From contig JAWXTX010000005.1 of assembly GCA_044433165.1 (NCBI GenBank), positions 1 through 51,118 of the forward strand: a stretch of DNA of 51,118 nt, given 5' to 3'. Position numbers and translations under genes: made by a program. This document shows positions 1-8,977 of this stretch, piece by piece (within the stretch, counting starts at the first letter, position 1; every line of letters begins with the position of its first letter). Source of the stretch: Ferrimonas sp044433165 (lineage in GTDB: Bacteria > Pseudomonadota > Gammaproteobacteria > Enterobacterales > Shewanellaceae). Below the pieces are notes generated by a model. The model was not told where the DNA came from and searched no databases. It was given only the letters and a program-made list of their open reading frames with translations.

Positions 1-46
1 GTTGGTGAGGCTTAATCGCTTTTGGCGAGCCGTTGTCCCGTCGACA

Positions 47-103
47 GGGGCGCATTATAGGCACCCGTTTAAAACGCGCAAGGCTTTATTTCAAAAAAAA
101 AAC
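47..103 (-). promoter_or_regulatory. Probable rRNA-type promoter reading out of the left edge
   Basis: On the minus strand a perfect -10 TATAAT (59-54) is followed by a GCGCC discriminator. A -35-like TTGCGC (81-76) lies 16 bases upstream, and a ten-base A/T run (102-93) sits where an UP element would be. TATAAT plus a GC-rich discriminator, 16-base spacer and UP element is the classic layout of rRNA P1 promoters. The transcript would start near 47 and leave the window leftward, so its product is not visible. It could instead drive a tRNA or ribosomal-protein operon. Confidence 0.6.
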
Positions 104-153
104 CAAGTGTTCATAAAACCATCCAATGTGTAATTATTTGGTCCTATTTTTTC

Positions 154-1530
154 TTATTGGCTAAAAAAGCGCGATTTTTGCACTATTTCAATGTTATTCA
201 ACGGCTGTTTAGCGATGAATGTAATAGGCTTTATGGCCAGATCGCTACCGGTTACCTGAGCAGCAATGGTAATAGGTACCAATTGGCTCTCCCCTGCGGC
301 CAAAGTGACCTGTTGAGTTCCTTGCCAATGGTGCTCTGGCAAATCTTGTAAATGAAGTTGCACGATTTGTGTCTCATCACTTTTATTCATCAATTTTAAG
401 GTATAGGTGTTTTCCACCCAGCCTTGATCATTCATGCGGTACAGCACATTCCGGTCTCGCAGCACATCAAGTTCTATCGGCTTTAAATTTACAATTAAAG
501 CCAATATAGCCATGATTAGCCCAATGCAAGCACCACCATAAACCCACAGTTTAGGACGCGTCATTGCGCTATTACGGCCTTTTTTTTGATGTTCCGAAAT
601 ATAACGAATTAACCCTTGCCGATATCCCATGGTTGCCATCACCCGATCACACGCATCGATGCATGCACCGCAATTTATACATTCGTATTGTAAACCTTGG
701 CGAATATCGATACCTGCTGGGCAAACTTGTACGCATAAATTGCAATCAACACAGTCTCCCAAGCCTAATAAAGCTGGACTTTGTTGACGTCGACGAGGCC
801 CTCGTTTTTCCCCCCGCGATGCATCGTAATCAGCCAAGTAACTTTTATTATCAAACATTACAGCCTGAATACGTGCATAAGGACACATATGCGTGCACAT
901 GGTTTCGCGCAGCCAACCGGCATTAAGGTAAGTTGCCACCATAAAAAACAGCGTAAAACCATAAATCGTCATACTGGCTTGACCAGAGAGAACATGACGA
1001 TAAAGCAAGGCGCTGGGATTAAAATAACTCAAAAAAGTCAGTGCTGTAATAAATGAAATAACCAGCCACGCACCATGTTTTAACCCTTTTCGACGCAGTT
1101 TATTCCATGTCCACGGCCCTTTATCTAAAGTAATACGTTGATTACGACTGCCTTCAAATTGTTCTTCACACCAAATAAAGAGGTATGTCCAAATGGTTTG
1201 CGGGCAAGCATAACCACACCAGACACGACCAAGCCAAGTGGTTAGCCAAAACAATCCCATTGCCGCAAGCATAAACAGAAGCGCTATGATGATGAGATCT
1301 TGTGGCCATAAGACAAGACCAAATAGATGGATCTTTTGTGATGGAATATCAATCCAAATCGCTTGACGACCGTGCCAAGAGAACCACGGTAATAGAATAA
1401 ATAAGACAACGAGGAAACCACCCAAACGCTGCCTCAATTTACTCCAACGCCCTTGTACTTTTCGAACATAAATCGGAGCGGCAGTTTTCGCTGTCAGATC
1501 TTTAACTGGGATCACCTGTTCCTTATCCAT
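154..1530 (-). CDS. ccoG: Cytochrome c oxidase accessory protein CcoG (RdxA/FixG family)
   Basis: CcoG is an inner-membrane iron-sulfur protein needed for assembly of cbb3-type cytochrome c oxidase, with a proposed role in handling copper for the CcoN subunit. The protein (458 aa from the start chosen here) has several membrane segments in its first 220 residues, CGYACP at about 105-110, THMCPYAR at about 213-220, and two ferredoxin-type [4Fe-4S] motifs: C260-x2-C-x2-C-x3-CP and C284-x2-C-x2-C-x3-C. The last third is a soluble Ig-like tail after one more membrane helix. I start it at 1530, where GAGG lies five bases upstream; an in-frame ATG at 1587 has no convincing ribosome-binding site. 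The ccoNOQP genes are not in the window. It is divergent from pykA. Confidence 0.92.
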   Translation of the reverse strand: MDKEQVIPVKDLTAKTAAPIYVRKVQGRWSKLRQRLGGFLVVLFILLPWFSWHGRQAIWIDIPSQKIHLFGLVLWPQDLIIIALLFMLAAMGLFWLTTWLGRVWCGYACPQTIWTYLFIWCEEQFEGSRNQRITLDKGPWTWNKLRRKGLKHGAWLVISFITALTFLSYFNPSALLYRHVLSGQASMTIYGFTLFFMVATYLNAGWLRETMCTHMCPYARIQAVMFDNKSYLADYDASRGEKRGPRRRQQSPALLGLGDCVDCNLCVQVCPAGIDIRQGLQYECINCGACIDACDRVMATMGYRQGLIRYISEHQKKGRNSAMTRPKLWVYGGACIGLIMAILALIVNLKPIELDVLRDRNVLYRMNDQGWVENTYTLKLMNKSDETQIVQLHLQDLPEHHWQGTQQVTLAAGESQLVPITIAAQVTGSDLAIKPITFIAKQPLNNIEIVQKSRFFSQ

Positions 1531-1721
1531 GGGGGCCTCAACAATCCTTATTTTGAGGCATTCATCATAACGATGCTCGACCATCATTTACCATGATGAC
1601 ATCCAGCAAATACTGCCATTGATAGTACCGGTCGTATTATTTTTATCACCTAAAAACCACCGAGCACAAACAGGACAACTACACTCTTTCGCGTATCCTT
1701 TAAATTGACCGGAGCGCAGCG

Positions 1722-3161
1722 ATGTTTCGTCGAACTAAGATCGTGACTACTTTAGGTCCTGCCACTGATAAAGATGACAAATTGCGCCGCATTATTGCAG
1801 CCGGAGCCAATGTCGTCCGAATGAACTTTTCCCATGGTTCTGCCGAAGATCATGAAATTCGAGCCAATAATGTACGAGCCATAGCTCAAGAACTGGGTGT
1901 ACATGTGGCCATTTTAGGTGATTTACAAGGTCCTAAAATCCGTATATCAACCTTTAAGGACGATCAAAAAATTCATTTGGCCATTGGGGATCCCTTCATC
2001 TTAGATGCGGATATGGCTAAAGGTGAAGGCAATCAGCAAGCCGTTGGGATTGATTACAAAGCCTTACCACAAGATGTGGCGATTGACGACATACTGATGC
2101 TTGATGATGGCCGAGTGCAATTACGAGTTGAAGCGGTCAAAGGCAATGCGATACATACCATTACCACCGTTGCAGGGCCGCTATCTAATAACAAAGGAAT
2201 AAATAAACAAGGCGGAGGACTATCTGCTTCAGCACTCACCGCCAAAGATAAGGCCGACATTTTGACAGCTGCGGCGATCAATGTGGATTATTTAGCCGTT
2301 TCTTTTCCTCGTTCTGGGGCGGATCTCGACTATGCCCGCTCATTAGCCAAAGCCGCAGGCAGTAATGCGTTGATTGTCGCAAAAGTGGAACGGGCTGAAA
2401 CGGTAACCAGCGATGCGGCCATTGACGACATCATCGAAGCAAGCGATGCCGTTATGGTGGCACGGGGGGATTTAGGCGTTGAGATTGGCGATGCGGCATT
2501 GGTGGCCGTCCAGAAAAAATTAATCGCCCGTTCGCGACAACTGAATAAAGTCGTTATTACCGCAACGCAAATGATGGAGTCGATGATAACTAGCCCCATG
2601 CCGACTCGAGCAGAAGTGATGGATGTGGCCAATGCCGTATTAGATGGCACCGATGCTGTGATGCTGTCCGCAGAAACTGCCGCAGGGATGTACCCAGAGG
2701 AAACCGTCAAAGCGATGGCCAGTGTGTGTGTTGGCGCGGAAAAACATCCCAGTATGGCCATTTCAAGCCATCGATTAAATCGGCCGTTCAGCTCAATTGA
2801 CGAAACCATTGCATTAGCAACCATGTATGCCGCTAACCACCTAACGGGCATTAAAGCGATTGTTGCCTTAACGGAATCAGGAGCAACCCCACGCTTAATG
2901 TCACGCATCAGCTCATCGTTACCGATTTTTGGCTTATCTCGCCATCAAACTACTTTAAATAATATGGCGCTCTACCGAGGAGTGAAGCCCATGTTATTCG
3001 ACAGCAGTAACTACGGTGAAGAAGACATTGCCAACCAAGCTTTAAATGAATTGAAACAGCAAGGTTATCTCGCCAGTGGCGACATGGTACTGATGACCAA
3101 AGGTGATCCAATGGAAACCATAGGCAGCACCAATACCTGCAAAATATTAATGGTGCCTTAA
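1722..3161 (+). CDS. pykA: Pyruvate kinase, PykA type
   Basis: Converts phosphoenolpyruvate and ADP to pyruvate and ATP, the last step of glycolysis. The 479 aa sequence aligns by eye with E. coli PykA almost end to end. Visible are the substrate-site segment MNFSHGS (34-40), GDLQGPKIR near 62, the catalytic-lysine segment VAKVERAE near 217-225, MVARGDLGVEIG near 245 and the ATQMMESM motif near 280. GGAG at 1711-1714 precedes the ATG. It is followed by a hairpin (3181-3218) and then by permease, glycerate kinase and enolase genes, so it is the last enzyme of a glycerate-to-pyruvate set. The hairpin suggests it can also be expressed alone. Confidence 0.95.
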   Translation: MFRRTKIVTTLGPATDKDDKLRRIIAAGANVVRMNFSHGSAEDHEIRANNVRAIAQELGVHVAILGDLQGPKIRISTFKDDQKIHLAIGDPFILDADMAKGEGNQQAVGIDYKALPQDVAIDDILMLDDGRVQLRVEAVKGNAIHTITTVAGPLSNNKGINKQGGGLSASALTAKDKADILTAAAINVDYLAVSFPRSGADLDYARSLAKAAGSNALIVAKVERAETVTSDAAIDDIIEASDAVMVARGDLGVEIGDAALVAVQKKLIARSRQLNKVVITATQMMESMITSPMPTRAEVMDVANAVLDGTDAVMLSAETAAGMYPEETVKAMASVCVGAEKHPSMAISSHRLNRPFSSIDETIALATMYAANHLTGIKAIVALTESGATPRLMSRISSSLPIFGLSRHQTTLNNMALYRGVKPMLFDSSNYGEEDIANQALNELKQQGYLASGDMVLMTKGDPMETIGSTNTCKILMVP

Positions 3162-3180
3162 CCCTAAACTCCATGACCAC

Positions 3181-3218
3181 GATGCTTCATAGAACTCCCA
3201 TGAAGCATCTTAATTTTT
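3181..3218 (+). terminator. Hairpin terminator or attenuator after pykA
   Basis: GATGCTTCAT (3181-3190) and ATGAAGCATC (3200-3209) form a perfect ten-pair stem with a nine-base loop, followed by a T-rich run TTAATTTTT. It can end the pykA transcript. The stem is only moderately GC-rich, so some read-through into the permease gene 19 bases further on is likely. Confidence 0.7.
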
Positions 3219-3236
3219 CTGTATTTAGGAGTTGTT

Positions 3237-4502
3237 ATGGTTGAAGTTTCTACCTTTGGCGCCCTCGCTGCTTTGATTGTTGCCATCGGCCTTATCTTAA
3301 AAAAAGTATCCCCAGCTTACGGCATGATGATTGGCGCTATCGTTGGTGGTTTGATCGGTGGGGTGTCTTTAACCGAAACCGTTACCTTAATGATTGGTGG
3401 CGCTCAAGGCATTGTTACCGCCGTATTGCGGATCCTAGCCGCTGGGGTACTTGCGGGGGTTTTAATTGAATCGGGTGCGGCCACGGCCATTGCCGAAACC
3501 ATTGTTAAAAAAGTTGGGGAAGCCAGAGCGTTATTAGCATTAGCACTGGCAACCATGATCCTCACTGCCGTTGGAGTCTTTGTTGATGTGGCGGTGATCA
3601 CCGTAGCCCCCATTGCTCTGGCCATCGCCAACCGAGCCGATCTGTCTAAAGTCGCCATCTTATTAGCCATGGTCGGAGGGGGTAAAGCCGGTAATGTGAT
3701 GTCGCCAAACCCCAACGCCATTGCCGCGGCAGAAGCCTTTAATGTGCCATTAACCTCGGTAATGGCCGCTGGGGTGATCCCTGGTTTGTGTGGCATGGTT
3801 ATGGCTTATTTTATTGCCAAACGTTTAGTGCATAAGGGCAGTAAAGTTGCAGATAATGAGCTGGTTGAAGTTGATATTGAACGGCTACCCAGTTTTGGGG
3901 CTGCCATTGTTGCTCCGCTCGTTGCCATCTGTTTACTGGCTCTGCGCCCAATTGCAGGGATCAGCATTGATCCTTTAGTTGCCTTGCCATTAGGTGGTCT
4001 AGCTGGGGCATTGGCCATGAAGCGCCAACGTGAAGCCAATCAGTTCGCCATTTCGGGCTTAGCGCGTATGGCCCCAGTTGCTGTCATGCTTTTAGGCACC
4101 GGTACTTTAGCTGGGATAATCGCCAACTCTGGCCTACGAGGAGGGTTAATTGACTTATTGTCGGCTTCAGGACTGCCTTCCTATTTATTAGCACCGTTTT
4201 CTGGCGCCTTGATGTCTCTTGCCACTGCCTCTACCACCGCCGGTACGGCCGTTGCTGCCAACGTCTTTAGCTCAACCATTTTAGAATTAGGGGTTCCTGC
4301 CTTAGCCGGCGCAGCCATGATTCAGGCCGGAGCCACTGTTTTTGATCACATGCCCCACGGCAGTTTTTTTCATGCCACTGGGGGTTCGGTCAATCTCGAT
4401 ATAAAAGAGCGACTTTCATTAATCCCTTATGAAACAGCTGTAGGGTTAATGATCGCCATCATTTCAACGTTGATCTTTGGTGTATTTGGTCTGTTCGTAT
4501 AG
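3237..4502 (+). CDS. GntP-family permease, predicted glycerate transporter
   Basis: A 421-residue protein, almost entirely hydrophobic and alanine/glycine-rich, with roughly twelve predicted membrane segments and the re-entrant-type SPNPNAIAAAEAF segment near residues 155-170. Fold and length fit the GntP gluconate/H+ symporter family. The substrate is inferred from context: the next gene, ten bases downstream, is a glycerate kinase, then enolase, and pyruvate kinase lies upstream. GntP-type permeases beside glycerate kinase genes have been proposed as glycerate transporters in Shewanella. AGGAG lies just upstream of the ATG. Gluconate or another hydroxy acid remains possible, but no gluconate kinase is nearby. 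Confidence 0.78.
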   Translation: MVEVSTFGALAALIVAIGLILKKVSPAYGMMIGAIVGGLIGGVSLTETVTLMIGGAQGIVTAVLRILAAGVLAGVLIESGAATAIAETIVKKVGEARALLALALATMILTAVGVFVDVAVITVAPIALAIANRADLSKVAILLAMVGGGKAGNVMSPNPNAIAAAEAFNVPLTSVMAAGVIPGLCGMVMAYFIAKRLVHKGSKVADNELVEVDIERLPSFGAAIVAPLVAICLLALRPIAGISIDPLVALPLGGLAGALAMKRQREANQFAISGLARMAPVAVMLLGTGTLAGIIANSGLRGGLIDLLSASGLPSYLLAPFSGALMSLATASTTAGTAVAANVFSSTILELGVPALAGAAMIQAGATVFDHMPHGSFFHATGGSVNLDIKERLSLIPYETAVGLMIAIISTLIFGVFGLFV

Positions 4503-4512
4503 GAGCCACCGA

Positions 4513-5652
4513 ATGAAAATTGTGATTGCCCCAGATTCGTTTAAAGAGAGCCTATCAGCCCTTGAAGTGGCCAACGCCATTGAACTTGGCTTTCGAAAAG
4601 TACTACCGGATGCGGTATACATAAAAATACCGATGGCAGATGGTGGCGAAGGTACTGTTCAATCATTAATTGATGCTTCCGGTGGCCATGTTGAAACTTG
4701 CCAGGTCACGGGGCCTTTAGGTCATCCCGTTAATGCTTTTTTCGGCATGATGGGGGATGGTAAAACTGCGGTAATTGAAATGGCAGCGGCCTCCGGCATT
4801 CATTTAGTGGCTCAAGAATTACGAAATCCACTGATCACAACCACCTATGGCACCGGTGAATTAATGCTCGCCGCCGCTGAAAAAGGCGTAACCAAGATCA
4901 TCATTGGTATTGGTGGCAGTGCTACTAACGACGGCGGTATCGGAATGGCGCAAGCGCTAGGAATTAAACTGCTCGACGATTATGGCCAAGAGCTGCCTTT
5001 TGGCGGCGGTAGCCTAAATAAATTAGCCACCATTGATAAAAGCCAACTCGATCCACGTTTGGCCAATATCGAGTTGGAAGTAGCATGCGATGTGAATAAT
5101 CCATTATGTGGTCCAACCGGCGCCTCTGCGGTTTTTGGCCCTCAAAAAGGCGCCACACCAGAAATGGTAACGCAACTGGATGCCAATCTTAGCCACTATG
5201 CGGATGTCATCCAAATGCAATTGGGTACAGAAGTAAAAAGCAAACCTGGGGCCGGCGCTGCCGGTGGCTTAGGCGCTGCATTAATGGGGCTATTGAATGC
5301 CACATTACGCCCAGGAGTCGATATCGTCATCGACGCGGTAAAATTAACCGATGCCGTTCAAGATGCGGATTTGGTAATAACAGGTGAAGGGCGTATCGAC
5401 AGTCAGACCATCCACGGTAAAACTCCCATTGGGGTCGCCCGAACGGCTAAACGTTTTAACAAACCGGTTATCGGCATTGCAGGGTGCTTAGCCTACGACT
5501 GTGTTGTCGTACACGATCATGGCATTGATGCGGTATTCAGCGTTGTATCACGTTCCGTCTCACTCGCCGAAGCCTTAGCTGAAGCAACCATCAATATCGA
5601 GCTCACAGCACGTAACGTAGCAGCAGTGTATACATTAAAAACCACCTTTTAA
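4513..5652 (+). CDS. glxK: Glycerate 2-kinase (GarK/GlxK type)
   Basis: Phosphorylates D-glycerate; the GarK/GlxK family of E. coli makes 2-phosphoglycerate, the substrate of enolase, whose gene follows. The 379 aa protein starts MKIVIAPDSFKESLSA, the characteristic N-terminus, and has PMADGGEG near 43, GIGGSATNDGG near 147 and GAAGGLGAAL near 254, the glycine-rich active-site segments of the family. The ATG at 4513 has GGAG nine bases upstream; an in-frame ATG at 4477 lies inside the permease gene and lacks such a site. Ten bases separate it from the permease stop, so the two are co-transcribed and probably translationally coupled. No SdaR-type regulator is in the window. Confidence 0.9.
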   Translation: MKIVIAPDSFKESLSALEVANAIELGFRKVLPDAVYIKIPMADGGEGTVQSLIDASGGHVETCQVTGPLGHPVNAFFGMMGDGKTAVIEMAAASGIHLVAQELRNPLITTTYGTGELMLAAAEKGVTKIIIGIGGSATNDGGIGMAQALGIKLLDDYGQELPFGGGSLNKLATIDKSQLDPRLANIELEVACDVNNPLCGPTGASAVFGPQKGATPEMVTQLDANLSHYADVIQMQLGTEVKSKPGAGAAGGLGAALMGLLNATLRPGVDIVIDAVKLTDAVQDADLVITGEGRIDSQTIHGKTPIGVARTAKRFNKPVIGIAGCLAYDCVVVHDHGIDAVFSVVSRSVSLAEALAEATINIELTARNVAAVYTLKTTF

Positions 5653-5685
5653 TTAGCGCATCGAACTACTGACATCGAGGTAAAT

Positions 5686-6981
5686 ATGGCAAAAATCATA
5701 CGTGTGATCGGCCGTGAAATCATCGACTCTCGAGGCAACCCCACGGTCGAAGCCGAAGTGCATTTGGATGATGGCCATTACGGTTTGGCCGCCGCCCCGT
5801 CAGGGGCATCCACCGGTAGTAGAGAAGCACTCGAACTGCGAGATGGCGATCAAAGCCGCTATTTAGGCAAAGGTGTTCTTACCGCCGTTGCCAACATCAA
5901 TGGTCCCATCGCTAGCGCATTGCATGGCCAAGATCCTAATGATCAAAGTGCAATAGATAATCTGATGATCGACTTAGATGGCACCGCCAACAAAGATAAA
6001 CTCGGGGCAAACGCCATTTTAGCCGTGTCCTTAGCTAACGCTAAAGCCGCGGCAAAGAGCAAAGAGTTGCCATTATATGCGCACATTGCCGAGCTAAATG
6101 GCACTCCCGGCCAATACAGCATGCCATTACCAATGATGAACATCTTAAATGGGGGGAAACATGCTGATAATAACGTTGATATTCAAGAGTTTATGATACA
6201 ACCGGTTGGGGCAAATAGCTTTCAAGAAGCCCTACGAATGGGCGCCGAAGTGTTCCACCATCTAAAAAAGGTGCTTGCCAGCCAAGGCATGAGTACTGCC
6301 GTTGGTGACGAAGGGGGGTTTGCCCCTAATTTGGCCTCCAATGCCGATGCATTAGGCATTATCCAACAAGCCGTTGAGGCCGCAGGATATGAATTAGGCA
6401 ACCAAATTACCTTAGCGCTGGACTGTGCCGCATCCGAATTTTATAAAGATGGCCAATACCATTTAGCGGGTGAAAATAAAGTTTTTAGTGCCAATGAGTT
6501 TTCCGATTATTTAGCGGGCTTAACTAATGATTATCCTATTGTTTCTATTGAGGATGGCCTAGATGAGTCAGATTGGGAAGGTTGGGCTTATCAAACTCAG
6601 CTATTAACAGACCGCATCCAATTGGTGGGGGATGATCTGTTTGTCACCAATACCAGCATTTTAAAACGGGGCATTGATAATCAGATAGCGAACTCGATTC
6701 TGATTAAATTTAACCAAATTGGTTCTCTTACTGAAACCTTGGCAGCCATAAAAATGGCCAAAGATGCCGGTTACACTGCTGTGATTTCTCACCGCAGTGG
6801 TGAAACCGAAGATGCCACCATTGCCGATCTAGCGGTAGGGACGGCGGCAGGACAAATAAAAACCGGTTCATTATGCCGCTCTGACAGGGTAGCGAAATAC
6901 AACCAGCTATTGCGCATTGAAGAACAACTTGGTGCCCAAGCTCCTTACCGAGGCTTAGCCGAGGTCAATGCTAAACCGTAG
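5686..6981 (+). CDS. eno: Enolase
   Basis: Converts 2-phosphoglycerate to phosphoenolpyruvate. The 431 aa protein is full-length and close to E. coli enolase throughout. Catalytic and metal residues are intact: E209 in GDEGG, D246, E289, D316 and K341 in the signature LIKFNQIGS; the HADNNVD loop is at 159-165. AGGT lies just before the ATG, 33 bases after the glycerate kinase stop. Its place is unusual: in gammaproteobacteria the housekeeping eno normally follows pyrG. Here it sits between glycerate kinase and a terminator, so it may be a second enolase serving glycerate use, or the only copy relocated. The sequence alone cannot tell. Confidence 0.95.
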   Translation: MAKIIRVIGREIIDSRGNPTVEAEVHLDDGHYGLAAAPSGASTGSREALELRDGDQSRYLGKGVLTAVANINGPIASALHGQDPNDQSAIDNLMIDLDGTANKDKLGANAILAVSLANAKAAAKSKELPLYAHIAELNGTPGQYSMPLPMMNILNGGKHADNNVDIQEFMIQPVGANSFQEALRMGAEVFHHLKKVLASQGMSTAVGDEGGFAPNLASNADALGIIQQAVEAAGYELGNQITLALDCAASEFYKDGQYHLAGENKVFSANEFSDYLAGLTNDYPIVSIEDGLDESDWEGWAYQTQLLTDRIQLVGDDLFVTNTSILKRGIDNQIANSILIKFNQIGSLTETLAAIKMAKDAGYTAVISHRSGETEDATIADLAVGTAAGQIKTGSLCRSDRVAKYNQLLRIEEQLGAQAPYRGLAEVNAKP

Positions 6982-7020
6982 TATTTGCTCTGTTTAACAA
7001 GTTAACCTACCCAATCACTT

Positions 7021-7056
7021 AAAACGGCCGAGCTGAATAATCAGCTCGGCCGTTTT
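7021..7056. terminator. Bidirectional terminator between eno and glmS
   Basis: AAAACGGCCGAGCTGA (7021-7036) pairs perfectly with TCAGCTCGGCCGTTTT (7041-7056) around a four-base loop. The A-run and T-run flanks make it work in both directions. It separates the convergent eno and glmS genes. Confidence 0.92.
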
Positions 7057-7134
7057 ACTTATTTTACGAGATGGCCTTGATAATTTTTAATCTCAACCAA
7101 ATTAACGTTAACTCACACCAACTGATATTCCGCG

Positions 7135-8967
7135 TTATTCCACGGTAACGGACTTGGCTAAATTACGCGGCTGGTCAACATCGGTTCCTTTAATTAAGGC
7201 CACATAATAAGACAACAATTGTAGCGGCAAGGTGTAAATAATCGGGGCAATAAACTCATCGCAATGAGGCACATTAATCACTTTCATGGTGTCATCCGAG
7301 GCAAACTTGGCATCCGCATCCGCAAATACGTACATCAAACCACCGCGGGCACGCACCTCTTCCACATTCGATTTCAGCTTTTCTAAAAGTTCATTGTTGG
7401 GCGCGACAACGATTACGGGCATGTCGGCATCAATTAACGCTAACGGGCCGTGTTTTAACTCCCCAGAGGCATAAGCTTCAGCATGAATGTAAGAGATCTC
7501 TTTTAACTTTAATGCCCCTTCCATGGCAATGGGGTATTGATCGCCTCGTCCTAAAAACAGTGCATTGTGTTTATCCGCAAAGTCTTCGGCCAACTGTTCA
7601 ATGGCGTCATTTAAGCCCAGAGCTTGTTCCACTTTACTTGGCAGTTTTTGTAGACTGCTGACCAATGCAGCTTGAGTTTCGGCATCCATTCCATGATGGG
7701 CTCCGATGGCAACGGTAAGCATCGCAAGCGCCGCCAGCTGCACGGTAAAGGCTTTGGTTGAGGCAACCCCAATTTCCGCGCCAGCTTTCATCATATAAGC
7801 CATATCAGACTCACGTACTAAGGATGAGCCTGGGGCATTACAGATGGTCAAACTGGCCATGTAGCCCATTTCTTTTGCCAATCGTAACGCCGCCAACGTA
7901 TCGGCGGTTTCACCGGATTGCGAAATGGTTACGAGCAATGAATCGGGGAAGACGTAAGAGCGGCGATAACGGAATTCGGAGGCGATCTCAACATTACACG
8001 AAACGCCTGCGTGTTGCTCTAGCCAATAACGCGCAACCATACCGGCGTGGTAACTGGTGCCACAGGCGATGATCTGAACGTGTTTTACTTGCGCCAATAA
8101 CGCCTGAGCATTTTCACCAAAGGCTTGCGGTAACACACTGCCATGCGCCAAACGCCCTTCTAAGGTGCGTTGCAAGGCTAGCGGTTGCTCGTAGATCTCT
8201 TTCATCATGTAATGACGATATTGGCCTTTATCGCCCGCATCATGAGTAACCGTAGACTCGCTGATTTCACGCTCAACCGCTTGCCCTTGTTGATCGAAGA
8301 TCTGCACGCTGCGACGCGTTACTTCAGCAACGTCGCCCTCTTCTAAAAACGCAAAGCGACGAGTCACCGGCAATAAGGCCAGTTGATCTGAGGCGATGAA
8401 GTTTTCCCCAACGCCATAACCTATTACTAAAGGGCTGCCAGAACGGGCAACGATTAAACGTTCAGGATCACAACGCTCCATAATAACGGTGCCATAGGCC
8501 CCTTCGAGTTGCCGCACCGTTGCTTGTACCGCCGCCAGCAAACTGTCTGAACGTTGACGTTCATAATGAGCGAGATGAGCAATCACTTCGGTATCGGTAT
8601 CAGAGCTAAAAACATAGCCCAAGCCTTGTAAGCGCTCACGCAGAGCTAAATAATTCTCAATGATGCCATTGTGTACCACCGCAATTTCATTGTGAGACAC
8701 ATGCGGGTGCGCATTACGCTCGGAAGGCTCGCCATGCGTTGCCCAACGCGTATGTGCTATACCGGTGCCACCACTTAATGGGGTTTGGGCTAATGCCGTC
8801 GCCAGCTCTTGCACTTTCCCTACACGCCGCACTCGCCCGAGCTCTCCATTGCCATCAATAATGGCCACACCGGCCGAGTCGTAACCGCGATACTCTAAGC
8901 GCTTTAACCCTTCCACTAAAATTTCAGCGACGTCCCGCTGTGCTACTGCACCAACAATGCCACACAT
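7135..8967 (-). CDS. glmS: Glucosamine-6-phosphate synthase (isomerizing glutamine amidotransferase)
   Basis: Makes glucosamine 6-phosphate from fructose 6-phosphate and glutamine, the entry step to peptidoglycan and LPS amino sugars. At 610 aa it has family length. Cys2 of MCGIVGAV is the N-terminal nucleophile of the glutaminase domain. THGEPSERNAHPH lies near residue 87, two SIS sugar-isomerase domains follow, and the C-terminus ends PRNLAKSVTVE as in E. coli. The gene begins ten bases after the DeoR-family regulator gene, so they form one transcript. No obvious glmS ribozyme or long leader is seen, which is normal for this group. Confidence 0.97.
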   Translation of the reverse strand: MCGIVGAVAQRDVAEILVEGLKRLEYRGYDSAGVAIIDGNGELGRVRRVGKVQELATALAQTPLSGGTGIAHTRWATHGEPSERNAHPHVSHNEIAVVHNGIIENYLALRERLQGLGYVFSSDTDTEVIAHLAHYERQRSDSLLAAVQATVRQLEGAYGTVIMERCDPERLIVARSGSPLVIGYGVGENFIASDQLALLPVTRRFAFLEEGDVAEVTRRSVQIFDQQGQAVEREISESTVTHDAGDKGQYRHYMMKEIYEQPLALQRTLEGRLAHGSVLPQAFGENAQALLAQVKHVQIIACGTSYHAGMVARYWLEQHAGVSCNVEIASEFRYRRSYVFPDSLLVTISQSGETADTLAALRLAKEMGYMASLTICNAPGSSLVRESDMAYMMKAGAEIGVASTKAFTVQLAALAMLTVAIGAHHGMDAETQAALVSSLQKLPSKVEQALGLNDAIEQLAEDFADKHNALFLGRGDQYPIAMEGALKLKEISYIHAEAYASGELKHGPLALIDADMPVIVVAPNNELLEKLKSNVEEVRARGGLMYVFADADAKFASDDTMKVINVPHCDEFIAPIIYTLPLQLLSYYVALIKGTDVDQPRNLAKSVTVE

Positions 8968-8977
8968 AGATATGCTC

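Noticed and set aside
2330..2908. 192-codon open frame on the minus strand inside pykA
   Set aside because: It lies wholly opposite a well-conserved enzyme gene and its translation resembles no known family; the same holds for long minus frames inside the permease gene (3404-3796).
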